Assembly: GCA_963781705.1 (NCBI GenBank)
Contig: CAWAGP010000004.1
Coordinates: 1 to 62,579, forward strand
Origin: JALYGJ01 sp963781705
GTDB taxonomy: Bacteria > Chloroflexota > Limnocylindria > Limnocylindrales > CSP1-4
Reading direction: 5' to 3'
Length of the DNA: 62,579 bases
Each line of letters opens with the position of its first letter. Positions within the stretch are counted from its first letter, which is position 1. The notes beneath the pieces were generated by a model. The model saw only the letters and a list, made by a program, of their open reading frames with translations, was not told the DNA's origin and made no database searches. This document shows, one piece after another, positions 24,309 through 32,989 of this stretch. A program made the translations under genes and the position numbers.

Positions 24309-26909
24309 TCAGTCCGCCACCACTGCCTCGGGCGCCTCGCCCTCGAGGTCGCCGCCCTGGCGTGCAGGGCGGAAGCGGAAGTAGGCCCACGTCCCGATCG
24401 ACACGATGCCGAAGCCGACCAGGAAGATGACGCCCACGATCATCGGTGTGCGGCTGTCATCGGAGAGGTAGCCATTGACCGGGTTGACCAGGACGAGCAG
24501 GTAAGCGAGGACCGACAGCGCAAACAGCGGGACCCACATGCTCTTGCGCCAGCGGAACAGCGGATGACCGGGCAGGAATCGTATGGGCAGCAGGCCAATG
24601 ACCAGCATTTCAATGCCGGCCACCACGAACGTGACGAGCACCGTCTGCAACAGCAGTGACAGCCACGGATCGGCGTCCTGCTGCCTGATAAACGTGAGCA
24701 GGATCCAGGCCAATACGCTCAGGACAAGCAGCCAGACCGCCGCCAGCCAGGTGCCGACGCCCTCGTCGCGCGCGCTTATCTCGGTGGTGAAGATGATCGC
24801 GACGATCAGGCCGTACAGGTAGCCCGGCTCGAAGCCGGCCAGCCGCGAGACGACGACGCAGATGACGGCAACGGGCAGCGTCCACCACAGCGCGCGCAGC
24901 GCGCCGGCGTCACGTTGCCTCGCCCTGCGGCGGTGGTAGAGGCGCAGCGGCAGGTCGAAAGCGGCAGTAATCAGGGCGAGGCCGACGAGCAGTCCCAGGA
25001 ACAGTGCCACTGAGTCACCATCCAACCCGAAGGCGGGGTCGAGGAAGCCGTAGACCAGGGCCGAGGTGGCCAGAAAGACGAGCACGCCGAGCGGGCCGGC
25101 GAGTGCTCGCCCGGCTCCGCGTCGCACGGCCCCCAGGGGTCCAACCGCCAACGCGTCCAGCAACCTGTCCCAGCGCCTTCGGACACTCCCGATCCAGCCC
25201 TGTATCTCCGTGTAGTTGGCTTCGATCGTCTTGTTGAAGAGGGTGCCCGGGAAAGGCACCAGGAAGGCAATCAGCAGGGCCGCCAGCCCACCCGCGGCGA
25301 CAGTCCCGAGATCGGCAGACCCATGCGGGCCACCGGGCGTGCTCAGGTGTTGGGGCCACGTCACCACGGCCGCCGGGCTGGCCGACGGCGTGGGTGAGGG
25401 CGTCGGCGTGGGTGAGGGCGTCGGCGTGGGTGAGGGCGTCGGCATAGGTACCGGCGGCGACGTGACAGCTGCCGTCAACGGCGATGTGGGCGGGACGGTC
25501 GATGTCGGGCTCGGGCCACGCGTCAGGCTCGGCGTCGGGCTCAGGCTCGGCGTCGGGCTCAGGCTCGGCGTCAGGCTCGGGCCAGGCGTCAGGCTTGGCG
25601 TCGGGCTCGGGCTCGGGCCAGGCGTCGGGCTCGGCGTCAGGCTCGGGCCAGGCGTCGGGCTCGGACTGGGGCTGGGGCTGGGCGACGCAGTCGGCGAGGG
25701 TGTCGGGGTGGGCTTCGGGGTTGGAGATGGCGTCGGCGTCGGCGTCGGCGTTGCCGTCGGCTTCGGCGTTGCCGTGGGCTTCGGCGTTGGAGATGGCGTC
25801 GGCGTCGGTGTCGGCGTCGGCGTCGGTGTCGCTGCCAGGATCGTGTACGGCGTCGTGACGGTGTCATCTGCATCACACGCGCCGCCCTTGAACGTGCACG
25901 CGGTCACGATGTAGTCGCCACCCGCATCAGCGGTCGTATAGCTGTAGGAGCCAAACGAGCCGCCGGCGTCGGTCGACTTGTTGACGGCCGGCTTGATCTC
26001 GTGGACCGAAGCGCTGCCCGGTGCCGCGCCGGGTGGGCCGAAGTACAGGTGCAACTCCCGGCTGCTGTGAAAGCCGTCGCCGGTGACGCTGAATTGGTCG
26101 CCAGGATTGCCCGACGAATGGTCGAGCGCGATGTGTGGCGCGCTGACCGTGAATGGGGCGTTGGCGCTGTCGTACGTGTCGCAGGGTTGGCTCTTGGGTC
26201 CTCCGGGCGCGTCGCAGACGACGACGTTGTAGGTGCCAGGCACGTCCGTTGGCACAGGAAACGTCAAGTCGAAGGTCGACGGTGGCGTCACTGCCTGAAG
26301 GATCGTCACCCCATTGAACTTGATGAGCACGTAGCCATTCGTCTGCCCGGGCACGAAGCCGGAGCCGTGGACCGTGATCGAATCGCCCTGCCGGCCGGTC
26401 GTGCGACTGAGCGAGATGGTTGGCCTGGGGATGGTGAAATTCGCGTTCAGGCACACCTGGCCGGTCGAGGTGGAGCCGCATACGATGACTTCATGTATCC
26501 CCGGCCGCACCGGAATGCTGCTGCCGTCCTCCCATAAAGGCACCTGAAACGTCAGCGAGAACGTCCCATCGCCGGGCGCAGAGACGTTGCCGATCGAGAG
26601 CAGGTGGTTGGCGTCTTCGGTATCCCAGAAGGCGTAGGTCGGCCGGCCGGTACTGTTGTCGGCCGTAAAGTCGCCAGTAGCCGTGATCGTCGTCTGGGTG
26701 CCGTTGCCATCGTCGCGCGGTCCGTGATTGGGCGACAGCGTCAGCGACGGAGTCGCGCCGAGGGTCGTGCTCATGCAGAGCAGTAACACGGCGACGACCA
26801 GCACGGTCGCCAGTGCGGCCCAGCCCCGCCGCGTTAGCCCGCCTCGCCCGCGCCCTTGCCTCAACCGACAGCCCCTCCCAGGTGGCGCCCGCAGCGCCGG
26901 ATGCGACAT
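24309..26909 (-). CDS. Large surface protein: Ig-like/IPT repeats, Pro/Thr/Ser-rich linker, multi-pass C-terminal membrane domain
   Basis: The 866-residue product has an N-terminal signal or anchor helix (about 28-50), three Ig-like IPT/TIG-type modules (about 52-160, 160-250, 252-355; each starts with a pattern like ISLSRTTGRQGDSITVHGSGF), a linker of about 190 residues made almost only of Pro, Thr, Ser and Gly (about 358-545), and a C-terminal domain with 7-8 transmembrane helices that begins LIAFLVPFPGTLFNKTIEAN. That segment resembles the membrane part of FGLLP-motif proteins of Actinobacteria, a memory-based comparison. It probably presents the Ig modules outside the cell on a long flexible stalk. 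Function unknown. Confidence 0.75.
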   Translation of the reverse strand: MSHPALRAPPGRGCRLRQGRGRGGLTRRGWAALATVLVVAVLLLCMSTTLGATPSLTLSPNHGPRDDGNGTQTTITATGDFTADNSTGRPTYAFWDTEDANHLLSIGNVSAPGDGTFSLTFQVPLWEDGSSIPVRPGIHEVIVCGSTSTGQVCLNANFTIPRPTISLSRTTGRQGDSITVHGSGFVPGQTNGYVLIKFNGVTILQAVTPPSTFDLTFPVPTDVPGTYNVVVCDAPGGPKSQPCDTYDSANAPFTVSAPHIALDHSSGNPGDQFSVTGDGFHSSRELHLYFGPPGAAPGSASVHEIKPAVNKSTDAGGSFGSYSYTTADAGGDYIVTACTFKGGACDADDTVTTPYTILAATPTPTPTPTPTPSPTPKPTATPKPTATPTPTPTPSPTPKPTPTPSPTASPSPSPSPSPTPGPSLTPSPTPGPSPSPTPSLTPGPSLTPSLSPTPSLSPTPSLTRGPSPTSTVPPTSPLTAAVTSPPVPMPTPSPTPTPSPTPTPSPTPSASPAAVVTWPQHLSTPGGPHGSADLGTVAAGGLAALLIAFLVPFPGTLFNKTIEANYTEIQGWIGSVRRRWDRLLDALAVGPLGAVRRGAGRALAGPLGVLVFLATSALVYGFLDPAFGLDGDSVALFLGLLVGLALITAAFDLPLRLYHRRRARQRDAGALRALWWTLPVAVICVVVSRLAGFEPGYLYGLIVAIIFTTEISARDEGVGTWLAAVWLLVLSVLAWILLTFIRQQDADPWLSLLLQTVLVTFVVAGIEMLVIGLLPIRFLPGHPLFRWRKSMWVPLFALSVLAYLLVLVNPVNGYLSDDSRTPMIVGVIFLVGFGIVSIGTWAYFRFRPARQGGDLEGEAPEAVVAD
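25388..25850. repeat. short tandem repeats inside the PTS-rich coding segment
   Basis: Three 18-bp copies of GTGGGTGAGGGCGTCGGC lie at about 25390-25443, then a long run of 6- and 18-bp units (GGGCTCAGGCTCGGCGTC type) to about 25680, and GGCGTC-type units to about 25835. They encode the TPTPSP and SPTPSL units of the linker on the minus strand and are likely to expand and contract by slippage. Confidence 0.8.
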
Positions 26910-26973
26910 GGTGACATGGCCGCCCGGTGGTGGGAAGTGGCAGTTTCAACGCCGCGGAGGCGGTGTTCGAGCG

Positions 26974-27507
26974 TCAGAGTTCGAGCGTCGCCAATCCGTG
27001 TTGCCGGAGGATGAGTGCGATCTCCGTGCCGTGTTGCAGCTCGTGCTCGATGAGGTGCCAGATCACCCAGCCGCGCGTCTGGGTCGGCCTGGGGCCCACA
27101 CTGACCGGCAGCACCGTCTCAAGGTCCGCGGCGCTCCAGCGCCGAAGACAGTCGTCGATCAGGTCCCACGTCGTCTCGAAAGCCCGCACCAGCTCAGCGG
27201 CACCTCGCGGATGATTCTCGTCGTCCTCCCAGCCGGCATCGCTGGGCGGCAACCCAGGCACCGTCGAACTCGCGACGCGAAACATGTCTCTCACCGCGGT
27301 CGGCCCCTCGCCCAGGACATCGTGAAACCAGTACGCTCGGCCGCCGGCCATGTTGCTCGCCAGCTGCCAGATGGCCCAGTGACCCGGTGACGGGCGGAGC
27401 GCCAGCTGCCCCTCGTCCAGGCGACTCAGTACGCCGAGAATCTTCGCCTGATAGTCGGCCCAGCCGGCGTAGATGGTGGCCAGGCCGGGAGGTGGCAACG
27501 CGACCAT
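26974..27507 (-). CDS. DinB-family four-helix-bundle protein
   Basis: A 177-residue DinB/YfiT-like protein, putative metal-dependent hydrolase or thiol transferase. The expected histidines are present: HWAIWQLASNMAGG early and WVIWHLIEHELQHGTEIALI late, giving the His triad that binds a metal. Substrate unknown. GATAAT lies 11 nt before the ATG. Confidence 0.85.
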   Translation of the reverse strand: MVALPPPGLATIYAGWADYQAKILGVLSRLDEGQLALRPSPGHWAIWQLASNMAGGRAYWFHDVLGEGPTAVRDMFRVASSTVPGLPPSDAGWEDDENHPRGAAELVRAFETTWDLIDDCLRRWSAADLETVLPVSVGPRPTQTRGWVIWHLIEHELQHGTEIALILRQHGLATLEL

Positions 27508-27518
27508 GATGCGGAGGC

Positions 27519-27524
27519 ATTATC
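27519..27524 (-). promoter_or_regulatory. candidate -10 (GATAAT) for the DinB gene
   Basis: Minus-strand GATAAT, 11 nt before the ATG; the leader would be absent or only a few bases. Confidence 0.35.
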
Positions 27525-27600
27525 CGCGATCCGGTCGGCTAGACGACGGAGCAGCCATCTCTGGCATTGCCGGGCATGCGGGCGGTTGCGCAGTGGGTGA

Positions 27601-27606
27601 GATAAT
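27601..27606 (+). promoter_or_regulatory. candidate -10 (GATAAT) for pdxST
   Basis: GATAAT 55 nt before the pdxS GTG, in the 153-bp divergent gap between the DinB and pdxS genes. No convincing -35 at 17 nt. Confidence 0.3.
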
Positions 27607-27660
27607 CAGGGACAGGCGGGAGTGATCGGGCCCGCATGAACTGAGGTTCCCACGACCAGC

Positions 27661-28548
27661 GTGAGCGAAGAGAAGTCGACCTGGACGACCAAGAAGGGCC
27701 TGGCCCAGATGCTCAAGGGCGGCGTGATCATGGACGTTGTCACCGCCGAGCAGGCCAAGATTGCCGAGGACGCCGGCGCCGTCGCCGTGATGGCGCTCGA
27801 GCGCGTGCCGGCAGACATCCGTGCGGCGGGTGGCGTGGCGCGCATGAGCGACCCGACGATGATCATCGAGATCATGGATGCCGTGAGCATTCCGGTCATG
27901 GCCAAGGCGCGCATCGGCCACTTCGTTGAAGCGCAGGTGCTCGAGGCGCTGGGCGTCGACTACATCGACGAGTCGGAGGTGCTTACGCCGGCCGACGAAG
28001 AGCATCACATCGACAAGCACGCCTTCAAGGTTCCTTTCGTGTGCGGCTGTCGTGACCTGGGCGAGGCGCTGCGGCGCATCAGCGAGGGCGCCGCGATGAT
28101 CCGCACCAAGGGCGAGGCGGGCACCGGCAACATCGTCGAGGCCGTGCGCCATATCCGCGCCGTCCATTCCGGCATTCGCGCCCTGGCCGCCATGCGTGAC
28201 GACGAGCTCTATACGGTGGCCAAGGAGTTGCGCGCGCCGATCGACCTCGTCCGGGACGTCGCCCACAACGGCAAGCTGCCGGTCGTGAACTTCGTCGCTG
28301 GTGGCATTGCCACGCCGGCCGACGCCGCGCTTGCGATGCAACTCGGCGCCGAGGGTGTGTTCGTCGGCTCGGGCATCTTCAAGTCGGAGGATCCCGCGCG
28401 CACCGCGAACGCGATCGTGCAGGCAACGACGCACTACGACAACGCCAAGATCATTGCCGAGGTCTCCAAGGGCCTGGGTGCGCCGATGAAGGGGATCGAG
28501 CTGGGCACCATCCCGGAGGCCGAGAGGCTGGCGGTGCGCGGCTGGTAG
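27661..28548 (+). CDS. pdxS: Pyridoxal 5'-phosphate synthase subunit PdxS
   Basis: The synthase subunit of the DXP-independent vitamin B6 pathway, making PLP from ribose 5-phosphate, glyceraldehyde 3-phosphate and ammonia delivered by PdxT. The 295-residue barrel shows KGGVIMDVVTAEQAKIAE, the catalytic-lysine regions PVMAKARIGHF and MIRTKGEAGTGN, and VNFVAGGIATPADAAL. The start is GTG. It is followed 33 bp later by pdxT. Confidence 0.97.
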   Translation: MSEEKSTWTTKKGLAQMLKGGVIMDVVTAEQAKIAEDAGAVAVMALERVPADIRAAGGVARMSDPTMIIEIMDAVSIPVMAKARIGHFVEAQVLEALGVDYIDESEVLTPADEEHHIDKHAFKVPFVCGCRDLGEALRRISEGAAMIRTKGEAGTGNIVEAVRHIRAVHSGIRALAAMRDDELYTVAKELRAPIDLVRDVAHNGKLPVVNFVAGGIATPADAALAMQLGAEGVFVGSGIFKSEDPARTANAIVQATTHYDNAKIIAEVSKGLGAPMKGIELGTIPEAERLAVRGW

Positions 28549-28581
28549 ACCGGCCCGCGGGTTGCGTGAGCTCGACGTCCG

Positions 28582-29265
28582 GTGAGCGAGACGAGTAGCG
28601 GACACGCGGTGCGCATCGGCGTGCTTGCAGTCCAGGGTGCCCACGCCGAGCACGTTGCCATGCTGCGCCAGCTCGGCGTCGAAGCCGTCCTGGTGCGCCT
28701 GCCGGTAGATCTCGAGGGGCTGGCGGGCTTGATCCTGCCCGGCGGCGAGAGCACCACAATGCGCAAGCTGATCGATCGCTGGGGCTTGCGCGGGCCGATC
28801 CTCGAACTGGCCGGCAAAGGTGCGCCGATCTTCGGCACGTGCGCCGGCATGATCCTGCTGTCGAGCGACATCACCGATGGTGATCAGCCGGTGCTGCCGC
28901 TGCTCGACATCGCCGTCAAACGCAACGCCTTTGGCCGCCAGTCGGAAAGCTTTGAAGCGGATATCAACGTGCCGGTGCTGGGCGATCGCCCGGTGCATGC
29001 GATCTTCATCCGCGCCCCCATCGTGGAGCGCGTCGGGCCGGGCGTGGACGTCCTGGCGCAACTCGACGACGGTCGCGTTGTCGCCGTGCGCAGGGGCGCA
29101 GTCATCGCGACCGCTTTTCATCCCGAGCTGGCCGGCGAGACCCGCTTCCACCGTTTGGTGGCGACGATGGCGGCTGCCTTCGCCGAGCCGGGCGAAGGTG
29201 CCGGCCGCCGGCCGCATCCCGTCCGCCGCGGCCCGGCGGCCGATCGTCAGGCGGTCGACCGTTGA
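28582..29265 (+). CDS. pdxT: Pyridoxal 5'-phosphate synthase glutaminase subunit PdxT
   Basis: Hydrolyses glutamine and passes ammonia to PdxS. Conserved features are VLAVQGAHAEH, LILPGGESTT, the nucleophile cysteine in GTCAGMILL, and the His-Glu pair in AFHPELAGETRFH. The C-terminus is about 25 residues longer than usual and Arg/Pro-rich. The stop overlaps the TTG of the next gene (TTGA). Confidence 0.96.
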   Translation: MSETSSGHAVRIGVLAVQGAHAEHVAMLRQLGVEAVLVRLPVDLEGLAGLILPGGESTTMRKLIDRWGLRGPILELAGKGAPIFGTCAGMILLSSDITDGDQPVLPLLDIAVKRNAFGRQSESFEADINVPVLGDRPVHAIFIRAPIVERVGPGVDVLAQLDDGRVVAVRRGAVIATAFHPELAGETRFHRLVATMAAAFAEPGEGAGRRPHPVRRGPAADRQAVDR

Positions 29266-30341
29266 CCCAGGCGCAGCGCGTGCCCACGCCGCGCGGTGGT
29301 CGCGTGCGTTCGGCTCGACTGACCGATCTCGCAGCGTTGGGCGAGTTCTCACGCCTATCGCACGCGGACGGTTCCAACGGCGCCCCTGCCTCGAACGGTG
29401 CGGCGCCGATGCGCACGCTCGGCCTGCCGGTCGCCGCCGCGCACATCGGCGTGTTCAGCCTGTTCCGCCTGCCGCTCAGTGCGTTCGTGCCCGGCGATCT
29501 GCTGTACGTCTACGAGGAGCGCGGCCACGTCGCCGGCCTGGCGCGCATCGAGCGCGAATCGCTGCGCGATGAATGGACCATCGTCGAGCTCGACGCCATC
29601 GACCAGGGCGCTGCCGGGGACATCCGCTTCCGGCTGGTGCAGCGCCTGCTGCGTGACGCCAGCAGACGCGGCGCGGTCCGATTCCACGTCGCCTGTTCAG
29701 ACTCGGACGGGAATGTCGAGCTGTTCATGCAAGCGGGCTTCGCGCGCTATGGCGAGGAGCGCATCCTGTATCGGCCGCCGGGCTACGCCGAGCCGGCTGA
29801 CGTGCTGAGCGGTGGCATTCGCCCGGCCGTGCCGCTCGACGCAGTCGCGCTGGACCGTCTCTACCGCACTGCGACGCCGGGCCCGGTGGCGCGCCTCGAG
29901 GACTATCGCCTGCACGACTGGGAGCGGCAGGGCAACCATTGGCGGGTACCGCGCTCGTCGCTGACGCCCATCCTGCGGTTCGCCGACGTCGAGGCCTACG
30001 TGGAGGTGGACGAGAGCATCCCGGCGCCCGAGCGCGCGCTGGTCGGCTTCTGCCAGATCGGCGTGGCGAAGGAAGACCAGCCGCACTACATTCGCCTCAT
30101 CAGCGGAGCCGACCATGACCCCAGCCGCCTCATCTCCTTCGGGCTGGCGACGATCGCTGCGACCACCCGCTCGTCGCGCCCGGATGGTGGCGTGATCAGC
30201 GCCGTGAGGACTTACGAGTCGCCGCTCGATCGCCGCCTGGAGGACCAGGGTTTCAGCGAGGTGGCGACCGTGTCGCTGTTGATGAAGGAGATCGCGGTGC
30301 GCGTCAAGGAGCCGGCCTTCGTCCCGGCGGCGACTCGTTGA
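29262..30341 (+). CDS. GNAT family N-acetyltransferase
   Basis: A 359-residue protein with an N-terminal GNAT-like domain (RSARLTDLAALGEFSR, VAGLARIERESLRDEWTIVE, LVQRLLRDASRRGAVRFHV, LFMQAGFARYGEERIL) and a second related domain in its C-terminal half. It is translationally coupled to pdxT through a TTGA overlap, a neighbour relation I associate with Chloroflexota. Substrate unknown. Confidence 0.7.
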   Translation: MTQAQRVPTPRGGRVRSARLTDLAALGEFSRLSHADGSNGAPASNGAAPMRTLGLPVAAAHIGVFSLFRLPLSAFVPGDLLYVYEERGHVAGLARIERESLRDEWTIVELDAIDQGAAGDIRFRLVQRLLRDASRRGAVRFHVACSDSDGNVELFMQAGFARYGEERILYRPPGYAEPADVLSGGIRPAVPLDAVALDRLYRTATPGPVARLEDYRLHDWERQGNHWRVPRSSLTPILRFADVEAYVEVDESIPAPERALVGFCQIGVAKEDQPHYIRLISGADHDPSRLISFGLATIAATTRSSRPDGGVISAVRTYESPLDRRLEDQGFSEVATVSLLMKEIAVRVKEPAFVPAATR

Positions 30342-30343
30342 GC

Positions 30344-32290
30344 ATGGCTGACGATCTCGAGGAGCTGCTCGTCGCGCTGCCGCCCGAGATTGTCGACAAG
30401 CTGCGCGCCCTACCGCCGGAGCGCGACCTCATCGAGGTGGTGATGGATCTGGGCCGCCGTCCCGAGGCGCGCTTCGGCGCGGGCGGTGAGGAGGTTCTCC
30501 TGGAACGCGACGTGACCGAGGAGGACATCCAGTTCGTCATCGACCACATCGGCTCATTCGGCGAGGACAATCGCGCCGGCATCGAGCGCACACTCCACCG
30601 CATCAGCGCCATTCGCAATCGGAGCGGCAAGATCGTCGGGCTGACAGCGCGCATCGGCCGCGCTGTGTTCGGCACGATCGAGATCATCAAGGACCTGGTC
30701 GAATCGGGCCAGAGCGTGCTGATCATGGGCCGGCCGGGCATCGGCAAGACGACCATGCTGCGCGAGGCGGCGCGCGTGCTCGCGGACGAGCTCGACAAGC
30801 GTGTGGTCGTCGTCGACACCTCCAATGAGATCGCCGGCGACGGCGACATTCCGCACCCGGGTATCGGCCGTGCGCGACGGATGCAGGTGCGCACACCGGA
30901 GCAGCAGCACGCGGTGATGATCGAGGCGGTTGAAAACCACATGCCCGAGGTCATCGTCATCGACGAGATCGGCACAGAGCTGGAGGCGGCAGCCGCGCGC
31001 ACCATCGCCGAGCGCGGCGTGCAGCTGATCGGGACGGCGCACGGCAACAACCTCGACAACCTGATGCTCAACCCGACACTGTCCGACCTGATCGGCGGCA
31101 TCCAGAGCGTCACGCTGGGCGACGAGGAGGCACGCAGGCGCCGGTCACAGAAGAGCGTCCTGGAACGCAAGGCGCCGCCCACCTTCGACGTGGTCGTCGA
31201 GATCCAGTCGCGCGAACGGGTGATGGTCCATCCCGACGTGGCCGAGACTGTCGACGCGCTGCTACGCGGCGACCCGATCGCGCCGGAGCTGCGCTGGCGT
31301 GACGAGGGCGGCGTTCATCGGTCGCAGTCGCGACCGCGGCCGGGGCCGCAGGCACAGCTGCCGGGCGAGCGCTTCGGCGGCCTGGTGGGCGGCGGGGCAG
31401 GTTGGCGCACTGAACCCGGCTGGCGGCCCGACGTCCGCCGAGCCGAGTCCGAGCGCAGCGTCCGGCCGGGCTATCGCCCGGGCGCCGGCGGTGGCTGGCG
31501 GCGCGAACCGTCGAGCGGCACGCGACCCTTCCAGGCCGGCGACATCGCCGACCGCGGTCCGTTGGAGCGGGGCACCGAGCCGCCCGAGCCGCGCGCGCGA
31601 GATATGCGCGAGCTCGATCGGCAGCGAGAATGGCGCGCGTCGGCCAAGCGTGCGATGACCGAATTGGCGGCACGGGACAATCTGGCGCGCGTTCCACTTG
31701 CCGAGGAAGATGCCGCCGCGGAGGCCGCCGCGCTGCTCGACGACGAATTCGACACGGCCGACGAGGAGCTGACCGGTGACCACCCGCCGACACCCCTGCC
31801 GGCGTCGGGCAGCAGCTCGCTGCCGTCCCTCAAGGTCCTCGGTTTCGGCGTCAGCAACAGGCGCATCGACCAGGCGGTGCGCGAGCTTCAGCTGCCGGTG
31901 ACCCTGGTGCGCGACGCGGAGGAGGCTGACGTGGTCATCACCCTGCGCAACTACTTCAAGCAGAAGGCGCCTGCGCTGCGCGAAGCCGAGGAGCGCGGGC
32001 TGCCTATCTTCGTGCTCAAGTCGAACACGATGGTGCAGGTCGAGTCGGCGCTGACGTCGATCTTCGCCCTGGAGGTCGATCCGCGCGAGGCCGCGCTGCG
32101 CGAGGTCGAGGATGCGATCGGCGTGGTCCGCGAGCAGGCCGCGCCGGTGGAGTTGTCGCCGCAGAATGCATACATCCGGCGGCTGCAGCACCAGATGGCC
32201 GAGCGCGCCAACCTCGTTTCGCATTCGCGCGGGCGCGAGCCGTACCGGAGAGTTCGCGTCTACCCGGACAGCGCCCGCGCCCAGCGCTGA
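30344..32290 (+). CDS. SpoIIIAA/Ycf45-like AAA ATPase with C-terminal R3H domain
   Basis: About 648 residues. The N-terminal half is an ATPase of the SpoIIIAA/Ycf45 type: Walker A GRPGIGKTT (about 129-137), VVVDTSNEIAGDGDIPHPGI, Walker B EVIVIDEIGTELEA, and IGTAHGNNLDNLMLNP. An Arg/Gly/Pro-rich, probably disordered, stretch follows (about 325-450). A Rossmann-like segment (LPSLKVLGFGVSNRRIDQAV) and a terminal R3H nucleic-acid-binding motif (QMAERANLVSHSRGREPYRR) end the protein. ATG 30344 is preferred; TTG 30338 overlapping the GNAT stop is an alternative. The following tmk gene suggests a nucleic-acid role. Confidence 0.85.
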   Translation: MADDLEELLVALPPEIVDKLRALPPERDLIEVVMDLGRRPEARFGAGGEEVLLERDVTEEDIQFVIDHIGSFGEDNRAGIERTLHRISAIRNRSGKIVGLTARIGRAVFGTIEIIKDLVESGQSVLIMGRPGIGKTTMLREAARVLADELDKRVVVVDTSNEIAGDGDIPHPGIGRARRMQVRTPEQQHAVMIEAVENHMPEVIVIDEIGTELEAAAARTIAERGVQLIGTAHGNNLDNLMLNPTLSDLIGGIQSVTLGDEEARRRRSQKSVLERKAPPTFDVVVEIQSRERVMVHPDVAETVDALLRGDPIAPELRWRDEGGVHRSQSRPRPGPQAQLPGERFGGLVGGGAGWRTEPGWRPDVRRAESERSVRPGYRPGAGGGWRREPSSGTRPFQAGDIADRGPLERGTEPPEPRARDMRELDRQREWRASAKRAMTELAARDNLARVPLAEEDAAAEAAALLDDEFDTADEELTGDHPPTPLPASGSSSLPSLKVLGFGVSNRRIDQAVRELQLPVTLVRDAEEADVVITLRNYFKQKAPALREAEERGLPIFVLKSNTMVQVESALTSIFALEVDPREAALREVEDAIGVVREQAAPVELSPQNAYIRRLQHQMAERANLVSHSRGREPYRRVRVYPDSARAQR

Positions 32291-32322
32291 ACGAACAACA
32301 GCGGGGTCCGGTCTGCGAACCT

Positions 32323-32976
32323 ATGCGCGTGAGCGGTCAGCAGGCCGGCCTCTTCATCACGCTCGAAGGGCCGGATGGGTCGGGCAAGAGCACCCAGGCG
32401 ACGCTGCTGGCCAACCGGCTCCGGCCGGCTGGCCGGGAGATCGTGCTGACGCGCGAACCGGGCGGCACGGCGCTCGGCGAACAGGTGCGCCTGGTGCTGC
32501 TCGATCGCGACGCCGCAACGCGTGACGCATTGGCCGACGCGCTGCTGTTCAACGCCGCGCGCCATCAGCACGTGGTGGAGGTCATTCGCCCGGCGCTCGA
32601 CCGGGGGGCCGTGGTCGTGTGCGACCGCTTTGCCGACTCGAGTTTGGCGTACCAGGGATACGGCGGCGGTGTGCCGCTCGAAGATGTCCGCGCGCTGGCA
32701 CGGATCGCGACCGGCGGCCTGACGCCCGAACGGACGATCCTGCTCGACCTGGCTGTCGGGGAAGGGCTGGCGCGGCGCTTGGCGGGTGAGGCCACTGATT
32801 TGACGCGCTTCGAACTGGATGACGCCCACGGGGCACCGTTCCACGAACTGGTGCGGCGCGGATACCTGGAGTTGGCGGCAGCTGGGCCGGAACGCTGGCG
32901 GGTCGTGGACGCGAGCGCCCACGCCGATACCGTCGCGGACGCGGTCTGGGAAGCGGTAAGAGACCTGTTCGCCTAG
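32323..32976 (+). CDS. tmk: Thymidylate kinase
   Basis: Phosphorylates dTMP to dTDP. The 217-residue protein has the P-loop LEGPDGSGKSTQ, the TREPGGTALGEQVR strand, and the DRFADSSLAYQGYG segment; the LID contains few arginines. Start is ATG 32323, 33 bp after the R3H ATPase. The stop codon lies in a perfect palindrome shared with the convergent GGDEF gene. Confidence 0.95.
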   Translation: MRVSGQQAGLFITLEGPDGSGKSTQATLLANRLRPAGREIVLTREPGGTALGEQVRLVLLDRDAATRDALADALLFNAARHQHVVEVIRPALDRGAVVVCDRFADSSLAYQGYGGGVPLEDVRALARIATGGLTPERTILLDLAVGEGLARRLAGEATDLTRFELDDAHGAPFHELVRRGYLELAAAGPERWRVVDASAHADTVADAVWEAVRDLFA

Positions 32977-32989
32977 CCGCGGCTAGGCG
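32970..32989. terminator. 20-bp perfect palindrome holding both stop codons of convergent tmk and GGDEF genes
   Basis: CGCCTAGCCGCGGCTAGGCG reads identically on both strands. Its TAG on the plus strand (32974-32976) ends tmk, and its TAG on the minus strand (32983-32985) ends the GGDEF gene. Only 6 bp separate the genes, so it may also act as a bidirectional transcription barrier, though a loopless palindrome is not a classic terminator. Confidence 0.5.

Noticed and set aside
25388..25850. Tandem repeats that could be mistaken for a CRISPR array
   Set aside because: Units are 6-18 bp, continuous and without spacers, and encode a PTS-rich linker.
25216..25914. Plus-strand frame rich in Gly-Val repeats
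   Set aside because: It is the antisense of the Pro/Thr/Ser linker of the Ig-like protein, and there is no RBS or conserved flank.
27520..29352. Long open frame on the minus strand opposite pdxS and pdxT
   Set aside because: It is antisense to two textbook genes, is rich in His/Asp/Arg and has no family signature; high-GC codon bias opens this frame.
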